A DNA stretch of 64,000 bases, taken from contig NZ_WKJQ01000003.1 of NCBI RefSeq assembly GCF_009674625.1, positions 62,001 to 126,000 on the forward strand, written 5' to 3'. How positions within the stretch are numbered: the first letter of the stretch is position 1; every line of letters begins with the position of its first letter. Positions 43,529 to 51,669 of this stretch are shown in pieces. Both the position numbers and the translations under genes were made by a program. Below the pieces are notes generated by a model, which was not told the origin of the DNA, did not search any database, and saw only the letters and a program-made list of their open reading frames with translations. The stretch is from Haloferax marinum. GTDB lineage: Archaea > Halobacteriota > Halobacteria > Halobacteriales > Haloferacaceae.

Positions 43529-44707
43529 ATGGAAAGCGAGAGCTACGACGTTGTAATCGTCGGTGGTGGAATCAACGGTTGTGTGGCAGCGAAATTTCTC
43601 TCGGAGGACCACGACGTACTCGTTCTCGAGAGAGACCAGATTGCGGCCGCAACGACCGCGAAGGCGTCGGGGCTTATCTCGGTTGCTCACGACTACATCG
43701 GCCACCTAGAGGCCGCCAAGTACGCGGCCGACTTCTTCGACGAGTACGACGGTACGGGGGATTTCGAGTTCACCCAGCGGAAAAACCTCCGCCTCATTCC
43801 GCCGGGGACAGAGGAACTCGCTCAGTCCGAAGCAGAACAGATAGAAGAGCACTTCGAGATGGACTACATCGAGTCGACGAGCGAAATCGAAGACCGCTAT
43901 CCTGGGGCCCTCGAGTTGGACCCCTTCGTCGGCGCTATCGAGGTCGAACAAGGTGGGTGGGTCGACCCGTACACACTGACGATTACCTACAAGGAAGACG
44001 CTGAAGACGCCGGTGCTGACTTCGAGACGGGTGTCGAGGTGACTGGCGTCACCACTGAGGACGGTGCAGTCACCGGTGTCGAGACGGACGGCGGCTCGTA
44101 CGCTGCAGACACCGTCGTCGTCGCGATGGGCTGGCACACCAAGGAGTTCGTCTCCGAGTGGGTCGACCTTCCCATCCGACCGTTCCGCTACCAGTGGGTC
44201 AACCTCGAAGTGGAGCGTGAGTTCCCTGACTACTTCCCTGTCTGCTGGGACATTCGGAGTGGTCTCTACTGGCGTCCAGAGCACAACGGTGACCTCCACG
44301 TCGGCGGCGGAACGTACTACGTGGACGAACCTGGCACGACTCGGACGACCCCTACCGAGAGTTTCAAGCGTCACGTCGCCATGACGATTCCAGAGCAGGT
44401 AAAGAACGTCGAGGACGCACGCATCTCTAGTGGAGATACGTGTCACATCGGGGATACAGCGACCCCTGACGAGCGACCAATCCACGACGCGCCTGCGGAC
44501 TGTCCCGACGGACTCGTCATCTCGACAGGAATGCACGGGTTCGGCATCATGGGGTCGCCCGTCACCGGTGCTGCAGTGCGTTCTCTCGTCACTGGCGAGG
44601 ACGCACCGTTCCCACTGTCGAAATACACGCTCGACCGCTTCGATGACGGCCCACAAGACTGGACCACGACGTTCATCAACGAGTCTCCGGACGACATTGG
44701 CAGCTAA
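43529..44707 (+). CDS. DAO-family FAD-dependent oxidoreductase (5)
   Basis: 392-residue DAO-fold flavoenzyme. V-I-V-G-G-G-I-N-G-C-V-A-A near residue 8; G-G-W-V-D-P-Y; L-Y-W-R-P-E-H-N-G-D-L-H-V-G-G-G-T-Y-Y-V; late M-H-G-F-G-I-M-G-S-P-V. It is very like DAO 7 at 47081-48259 (same length, same A-K/P-K-A-S-G-L-I and W-R-P-E-H-N-G-D-L-H-V motifs), so the two are recent paralogues that may act on related substrates. Same strand as DAO 4, 132 bases after it. Confidence 0.86.
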   Translation: MESESYDVVIVGGGINGCVAAKFLSEDHDVLVLERDQIAAATTAKASGLISVAHDYIGHLEAAKYAADFFDEYDGTGDFEFTQRKNLRLIPPGTEELAQSEAEQIEEHFEMDYIESTSEIEDRYPGALELDPFVGAIEVEQGGWVDPYTLTITYKEDAEDAGADFETGVEVTGVTTEDGAVTGVETDGGSYAADTVVVAMGWHTKEFVSEWVDLPIRPFRYQWVNLEVEREFPDYFPVCWDIRSGLYWRPEHNGDLHVGGGTYYVDEPGTTRTTPTESFKRHVAMTIPEQVKNVEDARISSGDTCHIGDTATPDERPIHDAPADCPDGLVISTGMHGFGIMGSPVTGAAVRSLVTGEDAPFPLSKYTLDRFDDGPQDWTTTFINESPDDIGS

Positions 44708-44816
44708 AGAGACCGTCTGTTACCCTTCGAATTTGGTCTGAGACGACGGCCCACCGACTTCCATCTGTTCGGTGAAAAGCGCCTTCACAAGTATGGAATT
44801 GGGGGACACTCCGACC

Positions 44817-44870
44817 GGACCTGTCTGCTCGGCTGGACATGCCTGCTCGACTGGACCTGTCTGGTATCGA
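44817..44870. repeat. 18-bp tandem repeat, three copies
   Basis: Units at 44817-44834, 44835-44852 and 44853-44870, all of the form GGAC.TG.CTG.T.GNCT. It sits in the 198-base gap between the convergent ends of DAO 5 and DAO 6. The last unit is degenerate after its first 11 bases. It could be a slippage product; no function is evident. Confidence 0.75.
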
Positions 44871-44905
44871 GTCGTCTCTTCGGTTGTGAGCCTGTTCTGT
44901 TGCAG

Positions 44906-46057
44906 TTAGCGGTCTGCCCACCACTGGACGGCGTCGGTTATTTCGAACGCCTCGTCCCCTTCGAATCGTGTCGGGTCGAACTCAGACGGGTCGACGAGGG
45001 GGTCTGTGCCCACGATTAGGTCGGTGAGCAGACGAGCAGCGAAGGGGCTATTCGAGACACCCTCTCCGTTGAATCCGGAACAGACGTAGAGCCCTTCGAT
45101 ATCTGTCTCTCCGATGTATGGATAGCGGTCGGGGGTCGCCGAGACACGTCCCGCCCAGTCGTCGTGGAGCGTTGCGTCTTCGAGGACTGGCAGTATCCTG
45201 GGGGCTAGCTCACCGACCTGTAGGAGGAACGGCACTCTTGCCCGAGTACGAAACGACTCGAGGTCTGTCACCGGTGTCGTGGTTCCGCCACCGAACAGGA
45301 CCCGGCCCTCGGGTGTCGACCGACCGTAGACACTCAAATCCGGCGCGCTCCACATGGGAATGTCTCTGTCAGACGGTGGTTCGAGAATCGCAATCTGGCT
45401 CGTTCGCGGTCGCAGAGCGACGTCCGTCCCCGCCCGTTGGAGAAGTCGCTTCGTCCACGCACCGGCGGCGACGACCACGATTGGCGACTCGTACCTGCCG
45501 TCAGTCGTCTGCACAGAGATTTCGTTTCCTTCTACCTCGAAGTCTCGAGCTTCTTCTTGTACCAGTGTCGCCCCCTCGTCACGAGCAACTGCATGGGCCG
45601 CGAGTGTCAACTGCTTTGGGTCAGTGTAGACTGCGTCTTCGAAGCCCAGTGCCACTGTGACGTCGTCTGTGGCGAATTCTGGCTCTCGCTCAGCCAACTC
45701 GTCGGCGTTCAACAGTTCTGTCTCGATAGTCGTCGATTCGTGCTCTGACCGGAGGTAGTCTGCTCCTTCGTCACTGTATGCGATGGAGTAGGACTTCGTC
45801 CTGTGGAGCGTGAGGTCGTCGTACTTCTGTTCGTACTCTTCGTAGAGTTCACGCCCAAGTCGAGAGGCATCTGCCCCGAACCGTTCGTGGCGATAGATGG
45901 TCAGATTTCCCGCGGCACGGCCGCTTGCCTTGCTCGCGGGAGCGTCGCGTTCGAGAATGACGACGTTTTCTACCCCTGCCCTGGTGAGTTGAACCGCACA
46001 GTTCGCACCGACGATGCCACCACCAACGACTACGGCGCCGACACGTCTGCTAGTCAT
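44906..46057 (-). CDS. DAO-family FAD-dependent oxidoreductase (6)
   Basis: 383-residue DAO-fold flavoenzyme, the most divergent of the seven. A-V-V-V-G-G-G-I-V-G-A-N-C near residue 7, E in V-I-L-E-R-D, and a C-terminal F-N-G-E-G-V-S-N-S-P FAD motif. It lacks the G-W-V-D-P-Y motif; the corresponding segment is A-V-Y-T-D-P-K. It follows the IclR gene by 80 bases on the same strand, so the regulator and this enzyme may be co-transcribed. Substrate unknown; sarcosine-oxidase-like or glycine-oxidase-like chemistry is possible. Confidence 0.85.
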   Translation of the reverse strand: MTSRRVGAVVVGGGIVGANCAVQLTRAGVENVVILERDAPASKASGRAAGNLTIYRHERFGADASRLGRELYEEYEQKYDDLTLHRTKSYSIAYSDEGADYLRSEHESTTIETELLNADELAEREPEFATDDVTVALGFEDAVYTDPKQLTLAAHAVARDEGATLVQEEARDFEVEGNEISVQTTDGRYESPIVVVAAGAWTKRLLQRAGTDVALRPRTSQIAILEPPSDRDIPMWSAPDLSVYGRSTPEGRVLFGGGTTTPVTDLESFRTRARVPFLLQVGELAPRILPVLEDATLHDDWAGRVSATPDRYPYIGETDIEGLYVCSGFNGEGVSNSPFAARLLTDLIVGTDPLVDPSEFDPTRFEGDEAFEITDAVQWWADR

Positions 46058-46137
46058 TTTCTCACAATAATCTACTACTTGGTTAAGTGTTACGGGGTAG
46101 CAGGATCTACCTTCGGTAAAGAGTCGTTAGTCCGCTG

Positions 46138-46920
46138 CTATGCTTCTGTGGTTTGCATCTCTGCTTCGATTGCTTCCTTTGTGTGGAGTAATTGGTCGAC
46201 GATTTGGTGAGGCACGCTGGTCTCGAAGTGATAGCTCGGCCACCCGACGGTGATTGCTCCGATTATCGTCCCGTCAGGACCCGTGATGACCACACCGATG
46301 TTGTCGAACCCTTCGACGATCTCTTGCTTCGCGCTGGAGTATCCTCGTTCCCGAACCTGTTCTAACTCTTCGGACAGTACCTCGCGACTCGTAATAGAGT
46401 ACTGTGTGGATTCGGGGAGTCCCCACTCGTCTAGTACTTCTTCGACGTCACTCTCAGACATCGCTGCAAGTATTGCCTTTCCAGATGCCGTACAGCCCAT
46501 CGGGTAGAATGTCCCGACGTTCAGATTTGAATCCGCTGTGGGGTACTTCGTGAACTTGTACCCGGTATCGATGACCGATACGACACGGCCGTGTTCCTCG
46601 ACCAGAAACTCGATCTCCAGTTCCAGTCGCTCTGCGAGTTCGAGCACATTTCGTCTGATTACTTCGATGTAAGGAATGCTTTGGGTGGCTGAGACACCGT
46701 GTTTGAGAAACTTCATCCCCAGCGAATATCTGCCGTCCCTCCTGACGAGGACGCCTTCGTGTTCGAGTGTCACCAAGTGGTTGTGAGCCGTACTGTGTCC
46801 GATGTCGAACTCGGAGGCGACATCGGTCAGGCGCACACTCCCCTGTTCCTCGACGTACTCGAGAATACGCAGCGAGCGTATCGTCGATTTGACCAACCGT
46901 CCGGAACCGGTGTGTGTCAT
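46138..46920 (-). CDS. IclR family transcriptional regulator
   Basis: 260 residues from ATG 46920: an N-terminal winged HTH (about 8-65; R-S-L-R-I-L-E-Y, V-R-L-T-D-V-A-S-E-F, S-T-A-H-N-H-L) and an effector-binding domain (about 80-255; A-S-G-K-A-I-L-A). Such proteins respond to small aromatic, sugar or amino compounds. It lies between DAO 6 and the divergent DAO 7, and it has an inverted repeat across its own promoter (46929-46948), so autoregulation and control of the two DAO genes are plausible. Effector unknown. Confidence 0.9.
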   Translation of the reverse strand: MTHTGSGRLVKSTIRSLRILEYVEEQGSVRLTDVASEFDIGHSTAHNHLVTLEHEGVLVRRDGRYSLGMKFLKHGVSATQSIPYIEVIRRNVLELAERLELEIEFLVEEHGRVVSVIDTGYKFTKYPTADSNLNVGTFYPMGCTASGKAILAAMSESDVEEVLDEWGLPESTQYSITSREVLSEELEQVRERGYSSAKQEIVEGFDNIGVVITGPDGTIIGAITVGWPSYHFETSVPHQIVDQLLHTKEAIEAEMQTTEA

Positions 46921-46928
46921 TACCTGTC

Positions 46929-46948
46929 TATGGGCGAATATTCCCATA
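46929..46948 (-). promoter_or_regulatory. Inverted repeat at the IclR promoter
   Basis: TATGGGCGAATATTCCCATA, arms TATGGG/CCCATA with an 8-base spacer, 9-28 bases before the IclR ATG (46920) on the minus strand, where a TTTATGGG TATA-like element also lies. It fits an autoregulatory operator. The neighbouring DAO 4 promoter has a similar TTTATGG...CCATA layout. Confidence 0.55.
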
Positions 46949-47045
46949 AATCTGTCTCGGGATAGAGCGTCTCAATCGACACACAGCAACACCGGACAAT
47001 GCCAGACCAAAGAAGCCGACTATCTGACTCACATGTCATCCGAAG

Positions 47046-47056
47046 AAAAGTATAAC
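47046..47056 (+). promoter_or_regulatory. Probable TATA box of DAO 7
   Basis: AAAAGTATAAC, 25-35 bases before ATG 47081. The spacing fits a leaderless transcript, common for haloarchaeal genes. Confidence 0.5.
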
Positions 47057-47080
47057 CGAGTCATCAGAGTAGAGGTGTCT

Positions 47081-48259
47081 ATGCCTCGTCCTGAGTCATA
47101 CGACGTGATTGTCGTTGGGGGTGGTGTCATCGGCTGTGCGACAGCGCGAGAACTAGCCCCTGACCACGACGTCCTCGTCTTGGAAGGTGGTACAGCCGGT
47201 GGCGATACGAGTCCGAAAGCGTCTGGACTGATAACTACGTGTCCTGACTTTCCTGACTATCCCGAAGCGTGCGCCTACGCTATGGAGTTCTTCCACTCCT
47301 ACGATGGGACAGGGCAGTTCACGTTCACACCGCGACCAGGTATCAACCTCGTCTCCGCCGAGGAAGAATCCTGGGGACGTGAACACGCAACTGAGATGGC
47401 TTCCCACGGGTTCGACGTGACGTATCTCACTTCCACAGAGATTGCCGACCGATATCCTGGTGCGCTGGTAGTAGACAAATTCGTCGGTGGTGTGGTGTTC
47501 GACGATTGTGGTTGGGTCGACCCCTACACGTACACGATGACGCTGAAGGCGGACGCCGAGGGTCGTGGTGCCCAATACGAGACGAACATGCACGTCGAAG
47601 CTGTGGAGACCGATGATGGGTCGGTGACCGGTGTACGCGTAAATGGGGAGACTATCACGGCTGATCACGTGGTCTGTGCGACTGGCTGGCGGACCCGAAG
47701 TCTCCTCTCAGACCTTGTCGAAGTTCCGGTCCGACCGTTCCGTTGGCAAACTGTGAACCTCGAGGTGAGTCGAGAGTTCGACGAGGAGTTCCCGATGGCG
47801 TGGGACGCACACTCCGGCATGTACTGGCGTCCGGAACACAACGGGGACCTCCACGTCGGCGGCGGCACGTACTTCGTCGAGAACCCTGGGAACGTCCGAA
47901 GCTCCATCACGGAAAGCTTCCGCAAAGCGGTCGCAGAGGCCGTCGTTGACCGTGTCAAGGACGTCGAAGACGCCCGAATCAAAAGTGAGGACTGCTGTCC
48001 GTCAGGTGACGCGGCCACGCCAGACGACGTGCCGATTATCGACGCCCCCAGCGAGGCACCAGATGGGCTCATCGTCGCAATCACGGGACCCGTTGGGGGA
48101 ATCATGTGCTCGCCGTTCGTCGCGACTGCCGTTCGCTCGCTCGTTACGGGGGAGTCTGCACCGTTCCCAATCGAACCGTATCGCCTCGGACGGTTCGAGA
48201 ACCGGTCTGCTGACTTCGAGTGTGCACACGTCACAGAACGGACAGTCCATACCGATTGA
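47081..48259 (+). CDS. DAO-family FAD-dependent oxidoreductase (7)
   Basis: 392-residue DAO-fold flavoenzyme from ATG 47081. V-I-V-V-G-G-G-V-I-G-C-A-T near residue 9, C-G-W-V-D-P-Y, M-Y-W-R-P-E-H-N-G-D-L-H-V-G-G-G-T-Y-F-V, and C-terminal I-T-G-P-V-G-G-I-M-C-S-P. Close paralogue of DAO 5. Divergent from the IclR regulator, with the shared 160-base region holding both promoters, so it is the likeliest IclR target. The upstream open frame to 46802 is shadow of the regulator gene. Confidence 0.87.
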   Translation: MPRPESYDVIVVGGGVIGCATARELAPDHDVLVLEGGTAGGDTSPKASGLITTCPDFPDYPEACAYAMEFFHSYDGTGQFTFTPRPGINLVSAEEESWGREHATEMASHGFDVTYLTSTEIADRYPGALVVDKFVGGVVFDDCGWVDPYTYTMTLKADAEGRGAQYETNMHVEAVETDDGSVTGVRVNGETITADHVVCATGWRTRSLLSDLVEVPVRPFRWQTVNLEVSREFDEEFPMAWDAHSGMYWRPEHNGDLHVGGGTYFVENPGNVRSSITESFRKAVAEAVVDRVKDVEDARIKSEDCCPSGDAATPDDVPIIDAPSEAPDGLIVAITGPVGGIMCSPFVATAVRSLVTGESAPFPIEPYRLGRFENRSADFECAHVTERTVHTD

Positions 48260-48663
48260 GGTACCGAAGCAATCATCTGATGGAGATTGTTTGTGATTCA
48301 GAATTCGGAACGAGTTGAGCAAGTGAATTGAATAACTAGTCCCTGACACAGACCGTCTCGAGTCGATGGCTCCATTCGACGAATCTTCTGACGGACGACA
48401 GGGGGAACACTCCTCCAGCAAGCACATTGGGCTGACAGTCTTAGATGCGCACACTGTGTAGATACTGACACTATCCGGTTCTGTCAGTAGGGTACATTTC
48501 AGCGATATACACGGACGCACTGTCACCACGTGTTCAATGAGAAGACTGGGACGATGTTCGCGTAGTCGAACGTTGCACTTCGACTATCGTTCTTCAAAAT
48601 CTACGCGCTCCTCTCCCAGTCGTGCCTGTCGTGGTTATGAGGGTAGAACGCGTAGTTCTCTGT
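48260..48663. other. Intergenic region
   Basis: 404 bases after DAO 7. AT-richer near 48290-48340. A minus-strand frame (48002-48529) and a plus-strand Arg/Ser-rich frame (48537-48890) are rejected as shadows. No gene is supported. Confidence 0.4.
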
Positions 48664-48828
48664 ATGGCCGACACCAAAGAAGCCCGCGACGACAAGGGCC
48701 GAGACGAGAACAAGCGTCAACTCGAACACGAAGTCGAAGAGGAGATCGAACACCTCGAAGAAGACGAAGAGCGCCGCGCAGAGCACGAAGAAGACGAACT
48801 CGAATTAGAACTCGGCAGAGACGAGTGA
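48664..48828 (+). CDS. Small acidic protein, 54 aa
   Basis: From ATG 48664, 54 residues, more than a third Glu or Asp, with a predicted continuous charged helix (E-V-E-E-E-I-E-H-L-E-E-D-E-E-R-R). No Cys or aromatic residues. Small acidic helical proteins of this kind are common in haloarchaea, but I do not recognise this one. The Arg-rich frame on the same strand (48537-48890, another phase) is its shadow. It is monocistronic by position. Confidence 0.6.
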   Translation: MADTKEARDDKGRDENKRQLEHEVEEEIEHLEEDEERRAEHEEDELELELGRDE

Positions 48829-49208
48829 GACCGAGACCCCCGACGCGGCGTCTGATTTTGCGTGATTCTACAGCGAGACTGGAGGAATAGACGAGACACG
48901 GCGAGACGAGACGACAACGTGTTTACGAGGAATTTCAGAACACCGATGTACCCGCTCGCAGGCCCCTGACAGGTGATGCGGCCGTGTTTCGTCCGGCGAT
49001 ATTGTCAGAGTCACGTTTCAGATTGGCCCTCGAGGTTCGAATGATGTTTCAACGTTAGTCAGCTCTATTGGTGGGTGATAGAAGTCCTGTTCTGCAACTA
49101 CACGTATTATATTTTAAGCAAGATTTATATATGGATGGGGCTTACTTGTGGTAAGCGTAGTTCGCTCCGTTGGCATCGTCACCAGCGGAAGAACACCTAA
49201 TTCGCACC
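48829..49208 (+). promoter_or_regulatory. TFB promoter region
   Basis: 380 bases. TTTATATA at 49124-49131, preceded by an AT-rich, purine-rich ACACGTATTATATTTTAAGCAAG stretch, is the strongest TATA box seen here; it lies some 80 bases before the TFB ATG, leaving a 5' leader of roughly 50 bases. The rest of the region has no supported gene. Confidence 0.6.
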
Positions 49209-50192
49209 ATGAGTTCAGTAGAATTTACGACCCAGAGAGAACGCCGCACATCGACCACCGAAGAGAAAGATGTCAACCGCAAGGAACTGGATATCTGTCC
49301 GGAGTGTAGTGGCCGACTAACGACAGACGCCGAACACGCAGAGACGGCGTGCACCGAATGCGGACTCGTCGTCACCGAAGGACACATCGACACCGGTCCT
49401 GAATGGCGTGCATACGATGCTGGCCAGGAAAACAGTCGGAGTCGCGTCGGTGCGCCAACGACGAAGATGCTCCACGACAAAGGACTCTCCAGCCACATCG
49501 GGTGGGAGAACCGTGATAGCTATGGAAAGACGTTGAACTCACGCCAACGTCAGCAAATCCAACGACTCCGTACGTGGGACGAACGATTCCGCACTCGGGA
49601 CCACAAAGAACGTAACCTCAAACAGGCACTCGGTGAAATCGACCGCATGGGGAGCGCACTCGGCCTCCCTGCCGAAGTTCGTGAGACTGCGAGTGTCATC
49701 TATCGCCGAGCACTCGACGCGGGGCTTCTCCCTGGGCGAACTATCGAAGGAATCGCCACCGCGTCACTGTATGCGGCTGCTCGGCAGATGAGTACACCTC
49801 GAAGCATCGGTGAGGTCGACACGGTAAGCCGAGTCGACGAGATGGAGTTCAAGCGAGCGTACCGGTACATCGCCCGAGAACTCGGACTGGCCGTCAAACC
49901 CGCGAGTCCACAGCAGTACGTTGGCCGTCTCACGTCGAAGCTGGATGTCGACACCGAGACCGAACACCTCGCGCGTGACCTCCTCAAACTCGCCGAAGGA
50001 ACGGTGGTTCCCAACGGAAAGAGTCCGATCGGCCTCGCGGCTGCGGCAATCTATGCAGCAGCACGACTCACCGGCCGAGACGTCACCCAGGACGACGTGA
50101 GCACGGTTGCTGAGGTTAGCACTGTCACCATCCGAAACCGGTACCAGGAACTCCTCGACCTGTACGAAGAACAGCAGTCGGTTCGCCTGTGA
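49209..50192 (+). CDS. tfb: Transcription initiation factor B (TFB)
   Basis: Archaeal TFIIB homologue that bridges TBP on the TATA box and RNA polymerase. 327 residues from ATG 49209. N-terminal zinc ribbon with C30, C33, C48 and C51 (D-I-C-P-E-C and T-E-C-G-L), then the B-reader/linker, then two cyclin folds (about 125-215 and 220-325). Haloarchaea carry several TFB paralogues, each serving different promoter sets; which one this is cannot be told here. Located between a small acidic protein gene and a molybdopterin-domain gene. Confidence 0.95.
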   Translation: MSSVEFTTQRERRTSTTEEKDVNRKELDICPECSGRLTTDAEHAETACTECGLVVTEGHIDTGPEWRAYDAGQENSRSRVGAPTTKMLHDKGLSSHIGWENRDSYGKTLNSRQRQQIQRLRTWDERFRTRDHKERNLKQALGEIDRMGSALGLPAEVRETASVIYRRALDAGLLPGRTIEGIATASLYAAARQMSTPRSIGEVDTVSRVDEMEFKRAYRYIARELGLAVKPASPQQYVGRLTSKLDVDTETEHLARDLLKLAEGTVVPNGKSPIGLAAAAIYAAARLTGRDVTQDDVSTVAEVSTVTIRNRYQELLDLYEEQQSVRL

Positions 50193-50262
50193 CCCGACAC
50201 GACAGAAGGAGCGACACGCTAGACCGATTGTCGAAGCCGGTTGGAGTGGTCGACGATAGGTG

Positions 50263-50844
50263 ATGGAAGCCACGAACGACGAGGAACTAACTATCGTCGG
50301 CACGTACTCAGTGCAAATGACCACCCACTCTGTCGACTCAGCAGACACCCACGTCGACGACGGACACGAGACAGAGAAGCCACCCACCGACGACAACCCC
50401 ACATTCGAGATTACAGTTGACGGTGACACACAGGTACTCCTCACTCAGGAAGATTTCAACGCATTTCCAACCGTCGAACGCGAGTGTACCGTCGTGTGCG
50501 ACACGGGCAAGAAGACGACCGCGACCTGGAGCGGTGTCTCCGTCTCGACACTCCTCGAACAGGCAGGTACGCCGCCAGAGGCGACACACGTCCGAGTGAC
50601 GAGTGACGACGGGTATGGCGTGTGTGTCGACGTCGTGACCGCCCTGGACTCGTTTATCGCAACCGCCCGCGACAACAACTCTCTCGCCAACGACGGTGGG
50701 TACGCGACGCGATTTCTCGGACCGAACATGGACGGAAAACGCATGGTCAAAGGGGCCACTCGTATCGAGACACTGGAACTCGAACCGGGTGCAGACCCAG
50801 CAGACTTCGAGTCGCGGTTACTCGACGACCCCACCGAGGAGTAA
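50263..50844 (+). CDS. Molybdopterin-binding domain protein (sulfite-oxidase-like core)
   Basis: 193 residues from ATG 50263 (a later in-frame ATG at 50317 would also fit). From about residue 48 it matches the oxidoreductase molybdopterin-binding domain: T-V-V-C-D-T (C79 at the molybdenum-ligand position), W-S-G-V-S-V-S-T-L-L, the D-D-G-Y-G-V segment, then R-F-L-G-P-N-M-D-G-K-R-M-V-K-G-A-T-R-I-E. It is short: only one domain, no dimerisation domain and no haem or membrane segment, so it may be a stripped enzyme or a binding protein. Follows TFB by 70 bases on the same strand. Confidence 0.8.
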   Translation: MEATNDEELTIVGTYSVQMTTHSVDSADTHVDDGHETEKPPTDDNPTFEITVDGDTQVLLTQEDFNAFPTVERECTVVCDTGKKTTATWSGVSVSTLLEQAGTPPEATHVRVTSDDGYGVCVDVVTALDSFIATARDNNSLANDGGYATRFLGPNMDGKRMVKGATRIETLELEPGADPADFESRLLDDPTEE

Positions 50845-50907
50845 CAGAGTCCCGAGATACAGATTCGGGCTTCTTCGGAGACAATCGACGAATTCGGGCC
50901 GTGTCGT

Positions 50908-51570
50908 TCAGACACGCGGACCAACTGGGAAGATGTACAGTGGCCGTCGAGTGGGCGGCGCCCCAAGGATATCTCTCACGCGCTCGTCGTCGAACGCACC
51001 GACCGAGACAGTCGAAAGCCCCAGTGACTCTGCCTGAAGATAGATATTCTGCCCGGCGTGACCGGCCTCCATCGGAACGTATCGACTAGCTCCACGTTGG
51101 CCGTACTTTTGCGTCGTTCGTTCGTCGACCGCACACACGATGATACTGATGGGGGCCAGTTCGACGATATCCTGGTCGAGTGCTGCAGTTCGTAACTGCT
51201 TCCGAACGTCACCTGACTGAACTCGCTCGAGTTCGTGACCTACTGGACTGTACCGATAGACACCAGCGCCGAGGCTCTCGACCGCGTCTGCACCGATAGT
51301 AACGGAGAGTTCGAGCGGATATAGCGCACCAGCGCTCGGTGCCGTTCGATATGCTCCTCGTCGGTCGGTCACCCCCTGTGCGGCCCAGAGTAACTGCCCG
51401 AGTTCTGTTCTCTCGAGCGGTCTGTCACCGTAGGTACGTCGAGACCGGCGGTTGAAGAGCGCTTCCTCGACCGAGAGTCCACCCGTTCTCTGTGGTGGGG
51501 GCAGGGATATGGTATCTTCTGAGAACAGTCGCGAACTACCACCATCCTGATTACCACCAAAGCGGTTCAT
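50908..51570 (-). CDS. SagB/ThcOx-type nitroreductase-fold dehydrogenase
   Basis: 220 residues from ATG 51570. FMN-dependent nitroreductase fold of the SagB class, which oxidises azolines in thiazole/oxazole peptide pathways; many members are stand-alone. Landmarks are L-F-N-R-R-S-R-R-T-Y (FMN-binding arginines), L-L-W-A-A-Q-G, R-T-A-P-S-A-G-A-L-Y-P-L, and A-G-H-A-G-Q-N-I-Y-L-Q-A. No YcaO, precursor peptide or transporter is visible nearby, so a peptide pathway is not supported here. Converges with the molybdopterin-domain gene. Confidence 0.85.
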   Translation of the reverse strand: MNRFGGNQDGGSSRLFSEDTISLPPPQRTGGLSVEEALFNRRSRRTYGDRPLERTELGQLLWAAQGVTDRRGAYRTAPSAGALYPLELSVTIGADAVESLGAGVYRYSPVGHELERVQSGDVRKQLRTAALDQDIVELAPISIIVCAVDERTTQKYGQRGASRYVPMEAGHAGQNIYLQAESLGLSTVSVGAFDDERVRDILGAPPTRRPLYIFPVGPRV

Positions 51571-51669
51571 CGTTCTAGATACGTTCGAGAAGACCAAAGC
51601 GGTGCTGTGAGTTTTCTAAGCGGTGAGTCTGGATAGCAACAGATGCGGATTTAGTCTCGTATCGACATC

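Noticed and set aside
43706-44656. Minus-strand open frame of 316 codons opposite DAO 5
   Set aside because: Shadow of the flavoenzyme gene; no domain recognised.
48537-48890. Arg-rich plus-strand frame of 117 codons
   Set aside because: Shares its DNA with the acidic 54-aa protein in another phase; the acidic reading fits the haloarchaeal proteome.
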